A stretch of DNA of 64,000 bases from Eleginops maclovinus. Its lineage: Eukaryota > Chordata > Actinopteri > Perciformes > Eleginopidae. Shown piece by piece: positions 27,601 to 40,299 of the stretch; position 1 is the first letter of the stretch, and each line of letters opens with the position of its first letter. The stretch spans positions 3,740,868 to 3,804,867 of the forward strand of contig NC_086358.1 in assembly GCF_036324505.1 (NCBI RefSeq), written 5' to 3'. The notes below the pieces were generated by a model. That model did not search any database. It had not been told where the DNA came from and saw nothing but the letters and a program-made list of their open reading frames with translations. Both the position numbers and the translations under genes were made by a program.

Positions 27601-30301
27601 TAATCCTTCACAGTGAACATTAAGTCTGGCACTTTCTTTTTTCGTCAAATAATGTGCTGAGAAAGTGCTCCCGTGCTCCCTCACTTTGTTTCTTGGTGTC
27701 GGGAACAATTCTTATTTGATAAATATAAAAGGGGTTATAGCGCCAGCCTCTTACCTCACTGTACGCCCAACCTGTAGCCCGCTGAAATGCAACACATAGC
27801 TGGTAAAGGAAATAGTCTCGATCGGGGAGTACACATTTTCTTTTGTTTGAAATATCTAACGGTATTTATTTGAGAGTCTTCAATCTGTAGGAAAATGATG
27901 TAGTCAAAGTGACCGATGTGTTGTGTAAACCAGAATTTGGTTTCAATAACATTGGCTGAAACAATTTTCAGATAATTGGCGTGTCTTCGCAATGAAACGT
28001 TCTTTGGGCCAGGTTTTTTAAATTTGTATCTGCAAGGTTAGTGTGGGTTTATCTTTTACAAATTGCTTGTTTTGGTTAGTCTGTTTGTTTGCCAGTGATG
28101 GAGTATGTTGGTATCACTGGTTGGGTGTCAGGGTATGAAATATCTACAAAATACCTGGCCTTTTTCTCCGTAGTTAGTTGTTAAAACTATCCAAAATGTG
28201 ACCAAAAACTTGCCAAATATACAAGATTATTGTAGTGTGTTGAATAGTTCAGATTTATTATGAAATAAAAAATGTGGAGGAAACAAATTCAATTATGTGA
28301 ATTAATTTCCCTTCACTCCTGATTTTTGTCTCGTCTCGTCAGCTTTTATTCCTTGTGAATTCACACTTGGGGAAACAAAGATTTTCAGTCAAAATAAAAT
28401 ACATATTTGAATCCTGTTCTCTCACTTCCATTCGGCCAAAAATAATCATTTTTTTCCATCAACCTGCTTCTTCTTTTCCCCTGAAATTTCCCAAAATGCC
28501 ATCCTCTATCCCCGGAGTGTGTGCTGCGTCCATCTGTTGGTTTTAATGTGTGGCTGAGATGAAAGGAAAGCTGCAGTCTGACATCAGAGGGGAAGATTTT
28601 CCAGTTGGGAAACAGTGGGTTAGTGTCCCTTCCTCAAATTGTGGCTGCTCTGCACTCTGGTCTATTGAAGCTTCTGTCAGCGGATAAATTGGCATCTTTT
28701 CCCATTCTGGATTCATTCCTTCCGTGTTGAATATTGGTGCGATATATTGAGTTGAGAAAGGATCCCTTTGTTCTCTGACCCTCGGGGACCGCCGTCATCT
28801 TCTGTCGGCACGTCAGATAAATGAACAATTTTCTGTCATCACACACAGCTGTAGCTGAAAATATCTATTGTGTGATGTCTATATTCGCCCTGCATTCTGG
28901 GAAGGAATAGAAATACACCGCCGCACAATCTGACAACAGTTGCCAGGGTCCAGGACTCGGGGATGATGGCGTTAATCACCGTTTTTATTGATGTTCTCAC
29001 GAGGTGTCATTCCTTAAAGCCCAAACATGATGTGGTCCACTTTTCACTTATTATTCATCTGTTCTGCTGGCAGTTATATAAACTGCTACTATAATTACAC
29101 AGCGTCGCCTTTGCTTCCAGGGCATAAAGCAGTACATAAACAAGCATGATAATTTATTACTGTAACATGTCTGGGGATGAGTCACGGTCTTCTGCACGCT
29201 GTGTGGTGGAGGGAGTCGCTTTGGTTTACAATACAGAGAAAGTTCACACCTACATTTGTCATCTGAATCAAATGATTTTTACTCTGCTGCTTGGCTTGCA
29301 GGCTTTTTAAAAAGAGCTGATTGTTTTTTTAATAAATACAGACAAATGGCATCTTGCAGCTGTTCTGATACGGAGATGTGTGTGTGGATGATATCTGGTG
29401 TGAGTGGGCTGAATTTAAGTGAGGGCAGGGCACCTGTCTAGCATAAACAAGCTGACACACGCACTGAAAAATTCACGAGTCAATCTAAAATGAATTCAGG
29501 TTATGAAATAGTGATGCCACTGCCAATAGCATATGGGCATGGTGAGGAGAATTTAAATCAGCTGCAACTGGCAAATGAGCTCATTGGATGTGGTGGCGTG
29601 CATTAGGCTGTCAAACAGCTTGATAAGCAGGCTGTTACTGTCGTACAGCGCGGCCAGTGTGGTGGTGTCATCAATAACACCTGTCAGCAAGACTCCGTGG
29701 CTTCATCGCTGCTGGAGACCCTTTGTGTTTCAGATCAGAGACAGGTTTGGTTAACTGGAAGGAAAACTAGTACAGTACCACTCCAAAATAATTACTCCCT
29801 ACAGTCAAGAGATTAGCGAAATCAAACGATAAAAAAGGTTTTATTCTTATTTTATGGTGCCTAACTTTAATCGAAAACAACATCTGGCATGGAATTAAAC
29901 CACAAATGCTCTGGTACGAAAAAAGACCGAACTTCTCCATCGATTCAAGTTTTTGAGCCAAGAAAGAAGCCATAATTGGGCCTTCTATCATCTTACTTGT
30001 GGCCTCCAAAAGTCGGTTAAGAGTAGAGGGAATCAGGAGTCAAGGATGCTATAAAACAGTCAACAAAATAGGTTTTCAAAAATAGCGACCCACGAGATGT
30101 CCTTACAGCATACAGTCGTCAATGGCCTAATAAAAGTCTCAAAAATCACTGCTCTTAAGGGTCGTTCTGAAGGAAAACTGCCAAAAATTGCTATAGAAAG
30201 TGGTAAAATCAACCCCAAATTAAGAAGAGTACACCATAAAGTCCAGTGATTTTCTCACTGTTCTGTAGTTAAGATAATCAGAGAACCCGTCAGACACTCA
30301 C

Positions 30302-30366
30302 CCACAGCCTTCAGGGAGGCGTACTTGTTGAAGTCCTTGTTTTGCTGCTGCTGCTGTTGCTGATGC

Positions 30367-30407
<41 letters not shown>

Positions 30408-30502
30408 CTCGTAGACGTGAGCCAACTGGCTGAGGGCGGGGTAAGGGTGCTGCTGGCCCACGTTCGAGCCCACTCCCACGTTGTTGTTGATCTGACCACC
30501 CT
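30302..30502 (-). CDS. shisa9: SHISA9-like, penultimate coding exon with polyglutamine
   Basis: This internal exon has 201 bases. The acceptor CCTTCCCACAG ends at 30503 and the donor GTGAGT starts at 30301. It begins with two bases of a split codon and ends with the first base of the Ala codon completed at 23569, so the frame runs straight into the terminal exon. It encodes GGQINNNVGVGSNVGQQHPYPALSQLAHVYE, then Gln x14, His, Gln x7, then NKDFNKYASLKAV. From memory, mammalian Shisa9 reads HPHSYPNLGQISNPYEQQ, a short linker, and LNKYASLKAVG here, so the polyQ lies exactly where mammals carry two glutamines. This segment is cytosolic, between the membrane segment and the C-terminal tail. The preceding exon, which should carry the membrane-proximal tail, was not found within the window. 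Confidence 0.87.
30343..30410 (-). repeat. CAG/CAA polyglutamine tract
   Basis: The minus-strand codons are fourteen Gln, one His (CAT), then seven Gln. Three of the Gln codons are CAA and the rest CAG. The His and CAA interruptions break the pure CAG run. The longest uninterrupted CAG stretch is seven codons, next to the preceding GAG. Confidence 0.95.
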
Positions 30503-31809
30503 CTGTGGGAAGGGACACAGGAAGGTTAGATTGAGGTTTTTTGAAGCTCCTCTTACATAACACTCTCCTTTTTGTTTTTTTTTACACTGAAGGATCTGCC
30601 AATTTTAGAAAATGATGCTCGACTATTCTTCCAACATCCATTCATGTCGGTACCATCAGCTGATGGACTCTTGCCATCATTCTACAGCTGCAGCCTATTG
30701 TACGTCAGGCTGCCTTGTACACATTTGGACCGTTACCAGGGAGTATACACTGAAAGCTGTATGTCGATTACATGAGGTTTTACCAGTGATTTGACCATGT
30801 TTTTCAGTGCTATTATGAAGTTTTAAAGCTGGAATACTCATGTGCCAGAATACAGATTTCAGTATATTGCTGAGCTGGGTTTTTCTATGTAGATTAAAGA
30901 TGATGAACAGCCACAGAAACATGTTTTATAGACTCTTCTTAAATCCTGGTTGAGAACTGTGTGAAAATAGTTTAAAATGAACAATTAAAGATAAAATCCA
31001 GGAACTGAAGGTTTGATTTATAAACAGAGCAACCTAAATTAATCATTTAAATACACTGACTATGTTTCTTGTCTGTAAGTTTGTTTCATGTGGTTTTACT
31101 AGACATACAATTCCTAGAAAGCCAGACCAGGCATCCTCTGTTTTTCACCCATATACCCTTGACAGTGTTTTTTCTGAGTTGTGGGAACCATCTGTCTATC
31201 TTTATAGCGCTGACCTGAGGTTAATTCCACTGCTGTGGCAAGGAAGAGAGATCTGTCACCGGCAGACGTTTCAGACATCTCAACAGGACCGATGTTCTTG
31301 GACATGATTGTAACGTTTGGCCAATCTTTTGCACTCAAATGTGAAACGCTCTGCAATCTAACGGGAGATTAACTTCTGCAATTCAGATTGAGATACTTGT
31401 TGAGTTGTCTGCATTAGTTTACAGATTCTGGTTCTCATTTCATCCACTCAGCTGAACTCTAAACGGAAGCTTTACTGTGACAAGTTATGGAAAGAAGAAA
31501 CGTTGATGTAGTGTAAGATACTTTACGCTATTGTTAGAAATAATCAATATATTAGAGCGGAACTTTAAAAGATAATTCACTGTTTCTGGACGGATTATAT
31601 TTGTCCACTTCCGGTAGTAACACAGGATGTTGTTTTTAGCCTCAGATAGCATAAAGCTAATATTGTATTGTATATATGAGTAGAGGGAGAAGGACCAGTG
31701 GAGTTACATACTAAACACACTGCCTCTACCTCTCACTCATTGATGCTGCAATGATACAGTTGCCTGTTTAATATCTGATAAACCTCCTAAGAATTGCATA
31801 ATAGAATAT
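30503..31809. other. Likely intron of the SHISA9-like gene, no exon seen
   Basis: Sequence upstream (minus strand) of the polyQ exon. No exon with Shisa cysteine-rich or membrane-segment features was found. Confidence 0.5.
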
Positions 31810-32246
31810 TGTAGGACAGACCTCCAGGACTTCACTAACAAGATGGCGACGGTGACGTCATAAGAGGACCCGCCCCCGACGACGTCAGCCTATAGAAGAG
31901 GATCCAGCCCCCCGCTACCAACCAATGAGAGCGCGAGAGCGGGGCGCGTCTGATTTTGAAGTTTTTTATTGTATGGTCGGAAAGGGGTGGTTCTATAAAG
32001 CATGTTTGGATTGTGAAATCGAGCTCTCTTTTGTTCCGGACCGCCAGACAGTAACTACTGATGAGCTCCACTCAGTCAGTGGCCTGTGGACGCGTGTCCC
32101 GGGCTATTGAGCCACAGCTGTGAAACTTTTGTAAAACCTACTACTGCATCCTTTTATTAAACACTCCTTTTATAACTTTTAAGGGAGTTTTGCTTTCTTT
32201 CTTTTAAACCGACTCCTGGGCTTCAAATAAACGAACATTTCTTACA
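31810..32246 (+). promoter_or_regulatory. Promoter-like block, possibly an old LTR
   Basis: Within about 90 bp lie AAGATGGCG (YY1-like, 31840-31848), a full CRE TGACGTCA (31853-31860), a GC box CCCGCCCC (from 31869), a second GACGTCAG (31881-31888) and a CCAAT box (31922-31926). TATAAA follows at 31994-31999 and AATAAA at 32226-32231. The segment can be framed as TGTAGG...TTACA, so an LTR with U3, R and U5 is a fair reading, but the flanks AATAT and CTATT are not a clear duplication. A host promoter or transposon 5' end remains possible. Confidence 0.4.
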
Positions 32247-32614
32247 CTATTTAATTATTCATTATTTTACATCCTATCAATAAGCTTTAGCTAACCATTT
32301 CAATCCATCCCTTTCAAGCTACATATTTCAACTGTTTTTTTGTTCCTTTTAGCCACAACTTCATCTGTTTATTATAATTATAATTATAATAGCTTTAATA
32401 TAATAGTGCTTTATCTGCATCTTTAGCTAAATATGTTAGCCGTCCATCGACTATTTTAAACTAACTATTCAAACTCCCTCTTACTCTAAACTTAATATTT
32501 CAATTGTTTGAGCTTTACGTTACTTTTTGATAGCTGTGCCGTGTAGCATACTGCAAAACTAGCATTTTGGTTATATTGACCATACCAGTACATGAACGTG
32601 CTAACTGTCGAGTG
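32247..32614. repeat. Degenerate GCTAAC-type repeat block, left part
   Basis: Units such as TTAGCTAACCATTTCAATCC, ACATATTTCAACTG, TTAGCTAAATATGTTAGCCG and AACTAACTATTCAAAC recall the 34-bp unit of 55 kb, but strongly diverged. The block is cut by the hAT-like element and resumes at 33119. Confidence 0.45.
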
Positions 32615-33118
32615 CAGGCATGTCCAAACTTTTTTCACTGAGGGCCCCATATTGAAAAACTTACGAAGGGCTGGGCCCCTCAGTAGGTAAGGGAAGGTAC
32701 GTTAATTAATAAGTTATCAAAATCAATCAAATGTAGGTCAATTATGCTTGACTGTCAGAAATCAGAGGTTTACATAGGGTTTTATTTACATGAAGTGTTG
32801 GCAGCTCGTTACTTAACACAGAAGCCTCAGATTGTTTTTAATAAGGGGAAACTTAAAGGGTATATTTCACATGTGCTTTGTAAATAAGTGAATGGACTTC
32901 TTCAACCAGGATTTGTTAGAAAATCATCAACTGAATTTGTTTGAAATGTGGGCTTATTCCTCCTGAATACTACTCTGTAATATTTGTTTATATTTAATAA
33001 GTACTATTTAAGAAAAAGCTAAAGTTTCATGTGTGGGCCATATTTAATTTACTGAGGGCCGATTCAAAATGGACAACAGGCCGCATTTGTCCCCCGGGCC
33101 ATAGTTTGGACACCCCTG
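32615..33118. mobile_element. hAT-like non-autonomous element (MITE)
   Basis: The left end reads CAGGCATGTCCAAACT and the right end, reverse complemented, CAGGGGTGTCCAAACT (14 of 16 identical). These CAGGGGTGTCCAAACT ends with GGGCC-rich subterminal sequence are typical of vertebrate hAT MITEs. Flanks GTCGAGTG (left) and AGCTAGTG (right) match at 5 of 8 bases, compatible with an old, eroded 8-bp duplication. It has no coding capacity. It interrupts a degenerate repeat block. Confidence 0.75.
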
Positions 33119-33345
33119 AGCTAGTGTTCACACTATTGAATGATTCATTATTTTACGTCCTATCAATTAGTGTTAGCTAACAACTTCATCCGTTTATCTG
33201 CTACTTTTAGATAAATATGTTAACCCTCCAACCGCTACCGTAAGCTAACTATTTCGACTGCTTTTATCAGTGACTTTATCAAACCATTCCAACCATTTAT
33301 CCCTTACTTTACGCTTAATATTCAAACTGTTTGACTTTGACCTTT
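33119..33345. repeat. Degenerate GCTAAC-type repeat block, right part
   Basis: It continues the block to the left with TTAGCTAACAACTTCATCCG, GTAAGCTAACTATTTCGAC and CCATTTATCCCTTACTTTAC. Confidence 0.45.
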
Positions 33346-36300
33346 TTCCGTTTCTTTTTGATAATTTTTAAAACAGTTTTTCATCCGTTCTGATAGTCAT
33401 TGGCAATCAATCAGTCCTTCAAGTTCTAGGATATTTTAAAAGAAGCCCTCTCAACCCAAAAATGGCCATCTGATTAGAGTATGGATCAGCCTTAATCAAG
33501 CACCGTCCCTTCCTCCTCCAACATGCGGTCACCAGATGGCAGGATATGTAAGGACACATTTGAAGGGCAGCGCCAGAAGCTCGACAGTGTTGTACGAGAG
33601 CTGCACTGATCTAACTTTAAAGCCCAGATGGTTGTTAAACTGTGTGGGAATTCAGAGGACACTATCTTCAGCATTGTTCTCTCGCTGCGTTGAGTCCGGA
33701 CGGATAATTGCAAATTCCTGTTACCGAAGGGCGAAGGTACCCTTTGCTAAGTGAATGCATTCTGTTAAAAGCCCCAAATACTGCCACTTGATAATTGGAG
33801 AAGTACGAACATGTTATGAGACGCCGAGCTGGAGGAAGGAACAAGAGAGGGAAAGTGAAAAACAGGGAAACTGAGAGGGAAAAGGATGCATAAGAAATGA
33901 AGAGAAGAGAGCTGCAAGAGAAACAAAGGAGCGAAACCATTCAGGCAGGAAGCAGAAGAAGAAAGACGGACAATAGAAGATGGACAGTCTTAATAGAAAC
34001 TCTCCCCTCTCCTCCTTTCAGCCCTCTTAGGTGCTTCTACAGATAGCCTTTTGTTGCTCAAACGCAAACAAAGAGAATCCATAGGACAACAGCCCGACAA
34101 TATAAACGTCTTCCATTTCTTCCAGTTTTATCTCAGCGCTGCAAAGGTGCCGCCAAAAGCCATAAACCTGCACAGTCCAACTGTCAAGCAAACAAGTAGT
34201 GTTGTTACTAATGAATCACTTAGCCCTGGCGCGGGTTCAAACCACACATACTGACAAGGTATAGAACGAGAGAGGGAGAGAGAAGAGGCAATTGAAAACA
34301 TCGGCGTGCCAGACAGCGAGAGGCCGTGCAAAAAAAAAAGAACAAGACAAGATTCCCCAATGTGATGAAATGTCCCGTGGTGCTCGGTGAAAAGAGAAAG
34401 AAGACACGCGTAGGTTCTTATAGACATCTGGCTAACAAAAGGCTGTGTGAATGGAAATGGCATTGATTCACGATAATGCTGAAGCCCGTCTCTTTCATGC
34501 ATCTATTAGAATCCCCGGTGAAAGCCCGTCCTCTTCATCGTTTTTATCATAGGAGGCCAAAAATGGGCAGCACGAGGTCACCCATTTTCCAATTTCATAA
34601 TGGATTCTGCCTGGTTTCAGAGCACCATTCAATACCCTATCAAAGCACTGGTGCACCTCGCCTTGTTTTCAGGCAATGAATGGGTTTGCAAAGAGACCAA
34701 AAAAAAACCCTACCTAACATCTGTACTGTCACTAAATTGTGATTGTATGCAAATGCTTTATGATGTTGACACAAATCGGGTGGGATACATATGAAATAGT
34801 CTTACCAGAGGGACTACAAATACAATGTGTTACTGGACTGCTGTTTGCTCTGCCAAGTTGGCTGCGGGTGTGACAAGCTGGCAATTCAAATTACAGCCTC
34901 GCTGCGCCTCAGATAAACATCTGGTTACAACCGGGTGTGTTCTGGCCTCGAGGAATATTTGGACATTTGCGAAACACGCTTCATATTCGATTTCTGGCAC
35001 AAATTTAGATGAGAGGGTTGATATCATTACACTGTTCTCATTAAACAAAGACTTGTTGATTATGTTGGGAGGTTGTTTCCTGTATTATCTTTGGTGTTGA
35101 CTTAGAACCAACATTTCTCCAGTTGTTGTTGTCGTCGGTAGGGGTTGAAGTGGATGGGGAAACAATGGACTTTGCCCCAGTAGATGTCTCGCGTGAAACC
35201 AAAAACCCAAATGTAGTTTTATAATTGATGTCATATCCAAAAATAATGAATCAAACACTCCATCTTAGCCGAACCACAAGAAGACTATTTAACAGGAGTA
35301 GTTTTGTTGCCTGAAAATAACAGAATTTGGTTTACAACTTTTATTTTGGGCAAAAATAGGTTTTCCTTCAAAGCATAAAACCAGTTGTATGGAATTGTAA
35401 TTTTGTAGGGGACCCAGACACAAGTACAGTGTGTAGCTGGAGCCAGCAACAGGTTAGCTTAGCTTAGCACAAAGGCTGGAAACTAGCTTTGCGTGTCATT
35501 GTGCTAAGCTAAGCTAAGCTAACTGTCATTTGGGCAAATAGTAACTCATGATAACGGTATCAATCTTTTAGCACATTTCCACAGATATTTAACTATTACC
35601 TTCAAATGCATGGTAGGACATGTCTAAAGAAAGAGTGGAATCTGTACATGTGTTCCCTTTTAAAGCTAACTTGTATGCAACCTGTCCATGATGGATTGAA
35701 GTATCGCAATCACAAATAATAAACATTACTCCAGCATTTCAGTCCAGATTTGAATACCCCCTGCTTCATCCAGCACCAAACGTTGGAGTTGCAACCTCAA
35801 TTTTCAAACTAAATTTTTTTTAAAATCATCACTTCACGAAGGCTTATAGTTACAATGATGATTCATGCTAGAAACTTCAGGAAGTGCTAATAGGGTTACA
35901 CGTTGGACGTCCTTTATTGGAGACACCGCCTGCAGTTTATCATGTTGTACCAAAAAATATTAAGCACTCCAGTCTACGGACTAGTTTTTAGCATACTTTG
36001 CCAATTTCTCTGTATTGCTCATGCATAAAATCCCTGACAAGGATTAATGCTGCTCTCTGTGAATCACACTGTCCAATATTTACTCTAATTCACTTTCGCT
36101 TCAGAGTGAAAAACAATCCCAAATCTTCTCTCCTCTGGTCCTCTCTGCTCGCAGAGTGCTGTAATTATTTCAGGTTCGTCACAACACTGCGTTCGCACTC
36201 AGTCGACGAGGGCGACAAAGATGGTGTAAAATTCAACCAAAATACCTATAATTGTCGCCTCATGCATTCGAGAGATAAAAAAATAGATAGTTCTAATACT

Positions 36301-39300
36301 GCTCTAGGACTTTTATGCAAATACCCATCATGCCTTCTTCTCGGTGAATAGGATCACACACAGAGTGAAAACAAACATCACACACTTCAGCAGGATGATG
36401 GACAGCTGTCAACATGATGTCCATCAGGAGGACGAGGGGGATGAAGCTGATGTACGAACCCCACACACTGATCCTCCGAGGTTACTGCAGTGTTTTATCT
36501 ATCTCCAGTGACCGCCAGATTACCTTCCTGCTGCTGGAATATCTCCCCAAGATGAGGACAAAAGCTAACTATAAAGAAAGGGAAATAATTGGATAGTTTG
36601 ACAGTCAGTGAGCAAAACAAAGATCCCACAACACTACTTCTCCACGTTGTAGGATAAACTGTATAGCCAGACTCTGTTTATACGGAACATTTTAACAAAG
36701 ATATCACTATGTAATTGGCACAAACAAACCCTGGAAACAATAAATGTGCGGCTCTAAAAATGGCCAAATATTACTCCATTGTATATGATTAGGAAACCTG
36801 AGAAATTGAAGAGAGAAAAGAGAAGCTTAGAAACCCAAACCATGGATCTATTGTCTCAGTTATTCGCTGCTCTCAGAGCTAAGGTGTTCTGCACAGAAAA
36901 CTGGTGTATAGGGAGCAGGGGTTAAAGGCCATGAGGTCAATAAAATCAATGTATGTCATCCTTTCAGCCTGATTGAACAGAAAGTACTGTGTGTAGGACA
37001 AAGGCCAGAAGATCTGTTCATCTGGAAAGTGATGGATTGGACAGACGGTGGTTCTACAAAAGGATGTTTGTCTGACAAACACCTGAACACATTACCTGCG
37101 TTTTTTTTGGTTGCAACTGGTGTATCCCTCCTTCATTTGACCCATTAGTACAAAAACGTTCCAAATTAAAAGGCCTTTAGAATTTCCGAATGAAATTTTG
37201 ATAAGCGATTCTTAGTTTCTACCAAATGAAAGCCCAAATTGGATGCTTGGGATTCTTTAAAGTGCTAATCCAATCGTATGACTGAACTTCTCACTAAATG
37301 TTGGTTGCTTGCTTGGTTAATTTCTTCTAAATGTGGCAGTTTTCCATTTCCTAACACTGGTCTGTGATCACTAGTAGCCGTTCTTGGTGCTATTGAGAAA
37401 CATTTATTGTTGATGTAATCCCGTAAGAGGGGTTTTTCATCAACAGGCTGCATCGGTTCATCAGGGGGTTTCCACTGATTGCAGGGTTGTTGTGGACGGC
37501 TCCTGCCAAAAAACCTGTTTTTATTTTAGTGGGAACTCAGTACGTGTGAGGTAATGATTTTCAAATTAAAGCAGTACTTTTCCCGATGTATGTGAAGGTC
37601 AACGTTGAGTTTAAATCTATTCCAGGTGGGATCAAGGACCTACTTTTTCTCTTGTAGTTGTTGTCATGATTCTTTTTATATATATAGTATAGTAATATTT
37701 ATTGCTACCTGTGTAGGAGTCAATTTCAAAGGATGCCACGGCGGGAATGGATGTAAAAAACATGTATAGAATCGTTCCAGATACACCAGGTTTCCACAGA
37801 CAGCTCACTTCAGTCAGAACACTTTTAAAGGTCACTGATTTATGATTTTTCTCAGACCTCAATGAGCTTGACAAGATGGACATCTGGCCTTCAAGATAAC
37901 TTTTTACTTTCCAGCATGAAAGATGTACTATTTGGTCTTGTTTAAAAGAAGCCGTTTACACATTTAAATGATAATTAATTAACTGGTAGTCGAGTAGAGG
38001 AAACGTCAGATGTAAATATGTCTTTTTTTTTGTTATAATGGGTCTAGATGGTACTCTGCTTGTTGCCCAAAGCTTAATAAAAAAGCAAAGTCTTTTCCCA
38101 GAAAATGATGATCAGGTTACTAAGGGTAATTAAAAACCCTGTTGTGTGCAGCTTCATCTGTCCCTATAAGGCCTGTTCAGAAAACTGGCTGCTTGTATAT
38201 GTATATTTTAAAAGTGGTTGGTTAAATCATTGCTTTTGAATCAATCACTGACAGGAGGAAACTGGGGATTTATGCATATGAAGTCATCGCGCTGCTTGAG
38301 GAAGCGCGAGTTGACGGCAGTGGATTTGATCATGCATTCAGTTTGAAATGTATGCCACCGTTTGAACGCTCCTTTCAGCGTGTAAAAAAAACATTTACAT
38401 GAATCCACCCTGCAGGGGCGAAGGCGAATGTCAGGATTACAGTAAGTGTGACCGCACTGATGAGGCAGCGTGTGGATGATGAGCTTATGACCGGCAGGTA
38501 ACAGACAGTGCAGTCAGCACAACATGAGTGTGCACGACATAACGCTGCAGGGGCACCGAGACACAGAGCGATTTCAAAGGCACGTTTCTCTCCCCCCGTG
38601 GGAAGCCAGACATCCAGCGTGAAGCAGCGAATCCTCCCGGGGGGAACATGTGGTATCTATGCTTTTTCTCATGTCCCAGACAACAGTACATGGTACACAC
38701 TGAAGGGGTGTGAACGGGGCAGACAACACACTCCATCGCCTGCCTTGATGTGTGCTGTACGTTGTGTGTTTTCGAAATATAACAGAGACATCAAGCACAC
38801 GTATGTAGGAGTGCTTCTCTCTCTCGCTTGGCCCGGCTCCATCGCCTCAGTGTAATTTTCACCGCTTGTTTGATTTGCCGTTGAAAATTGCGAGCAGCTG
38901 ACTAATCTATTATTCCCTCTTTCTCTTCACTCTGCAAACGGATAAACCCTCCTCTTTTCTTCAGCAAAACTGCCTCTCTGTCATTACTCAACCCTCTCCA
39001 TCTCGCTCTCTTGTCATGGCAACAGTATTCTCTCATGTAGTATTTGGTCTGCAGCACACGGCGAGTTCGCATTGTCCCGCAGTCACCCGCGCCCACATAT
39101 CAACAGGCAGGCCTGCTGTACTGTACTGAAGAAGTCATTGTTATGCAACCTATGTTGTGCTGCCTGCTGCGCCGTCGGTCTGTCTGCTCATCTCTCTCCA
39201 CTTGCTCTTCACGTGTCTGCTCGCCTCCTCCGAGCTTGTTCTAGGTCACATCCTAACGGCTTTGTCAGGCATTGTCAAAAGAGCCTGCATGTTTTATTGA

Positions 39301-40299
39301 AGGACTTGCTCTAATTTGGTTAAAAAGGCAAATGTGTGAGTGTACAAACGAGCTGGATGTTGAAGTTGAAAAGATGTTGACTGAAAAACTGTGTAGAAAA
39401 AATGAAACATCAGACGTGCATATTTGTCCAAAGCGACTGCCTCATATTAGCTCAGAACAGTAACAGGAAAACTGATGGCCTACAAACATGCATTTTGCTG
39501 TATCTATGAGAGCTCTGAAAGCTCTTGACTCACTCTTACAGTATGTGACAGTCCCTGTGAGGGAGTGTGTGGGGTCCTCTCGGTTTCCCTGCATATTTAG
39601 TCACAGCGAAATGATAAGAAGGTTATGTGAGGCGGGGGGAGCCGAGAGCTTCCTCCTTATTTGCCCTCCTGTCCTGTTTATAGTGCATAAGAAGCCATGC
39701 ATCTGTTTTGATCCCATCCCTTCGGACCGTATCTCTGTCCTGCAGCACGAAGGAAGGTGAGGATAACAGAGCAGGCAAAGGCTAAGCTATGTGACCACTG
39801 AGCTACTGGGGAATCTCTTCTGCATGCTGGTTTGGTAAGGTGAGGGAGTTCATGTGAAGACTTGAGAAAGAAAGGCAAGTTTGGGCTACAAAGGGCACGA
39901 GTGACGGAGTTCTTTAGATCTTTATATATCAATAGAAAGGTTGGCTCGTATGAAAGCGAAACGAGCTGGGAGAACAGAACAGAGCAGATGTCTGAGGCTC
40001 TGTTGGGTCTTTGCTGCCCGCTGGCACTGTCAGAAGTACGGGACAAGTTTGAGGAGTTAGGGCCAAAAAAGCTCACAGATAGAAACTATTTGACATGGAT
40101 GCTGAGCCTGAAGGAAATCCAGTTTTTTAGAGCCGAAGCAAACTGCATACAGCTGTTAGTGGTGTTTCAAAAGTCACTGGGTAGCCTACTTTAGAAAAGT
40201 GATGGACCAGTTACCAGTGGCAGAGTGCCTAACCCATTTTGATTGAAAGAAGAAACTAGAATTGGGTGTAAGTATGTCAGGGTTAGGTGGTTAGCAATC
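33346..40299. other. Likely intron or upstream flank, no gene seen
   Basis: It holds the repeat at 35395-35645 and otherwise unique sequence. Short hydrophobic frames near 36350-36480 are not part of a recognisable gene. Confidence 0.5.
35395..35645. repeat. Fish repeat with AGCTGGAGCCAGCAAC and GCTAAGCTAA motifs
   Basis: AGCTGGAGCCAGCAACAGG is followed by GTTAGCTTAGCTTAGCAC, GGCTGGAAACTAGC and GTGCTAAGCTAAGCTAAGC. The TTAGCTTAGC and GCTAAGCTAA parts are complementary and could fold back. This combination is a recurrent teleost interspersed repeat; its class is not resolved here. Confidence 0.5.

Larger units (their letters stand above)
23570..30301 (-). other. shisa9: SHISA9-like last intron
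   Basis: This 6,732-base intron has a GTGAGT donor and a TTTTCTTAG acceptor and splits an Ala codon after its first base. It contains a (GT)n tract at 24635-24661, a purine-rich patch around 26950-27240 and the second copy of a 51-bp repeat at 24243-24293. No open frame inside it has recognisable protein features. Confidence 0.8.

Noticed and set aside
34200..34250. GCGGGTTCAAACC as a tRNA or SINE B box
   Set aside because: No A box at the right distance and no cloverleaf could be drawn.
36345..36596. Hydrophobic minus-strand stretches (VWGSYISFIPLVLLMDIM and LLKCVMFVFTLCVILF) suggesting a membrane-protein relic
   Set aside because: They lie in different frames with stops between, match no family I recognise, and do not resemble the Shisa membrane segment.
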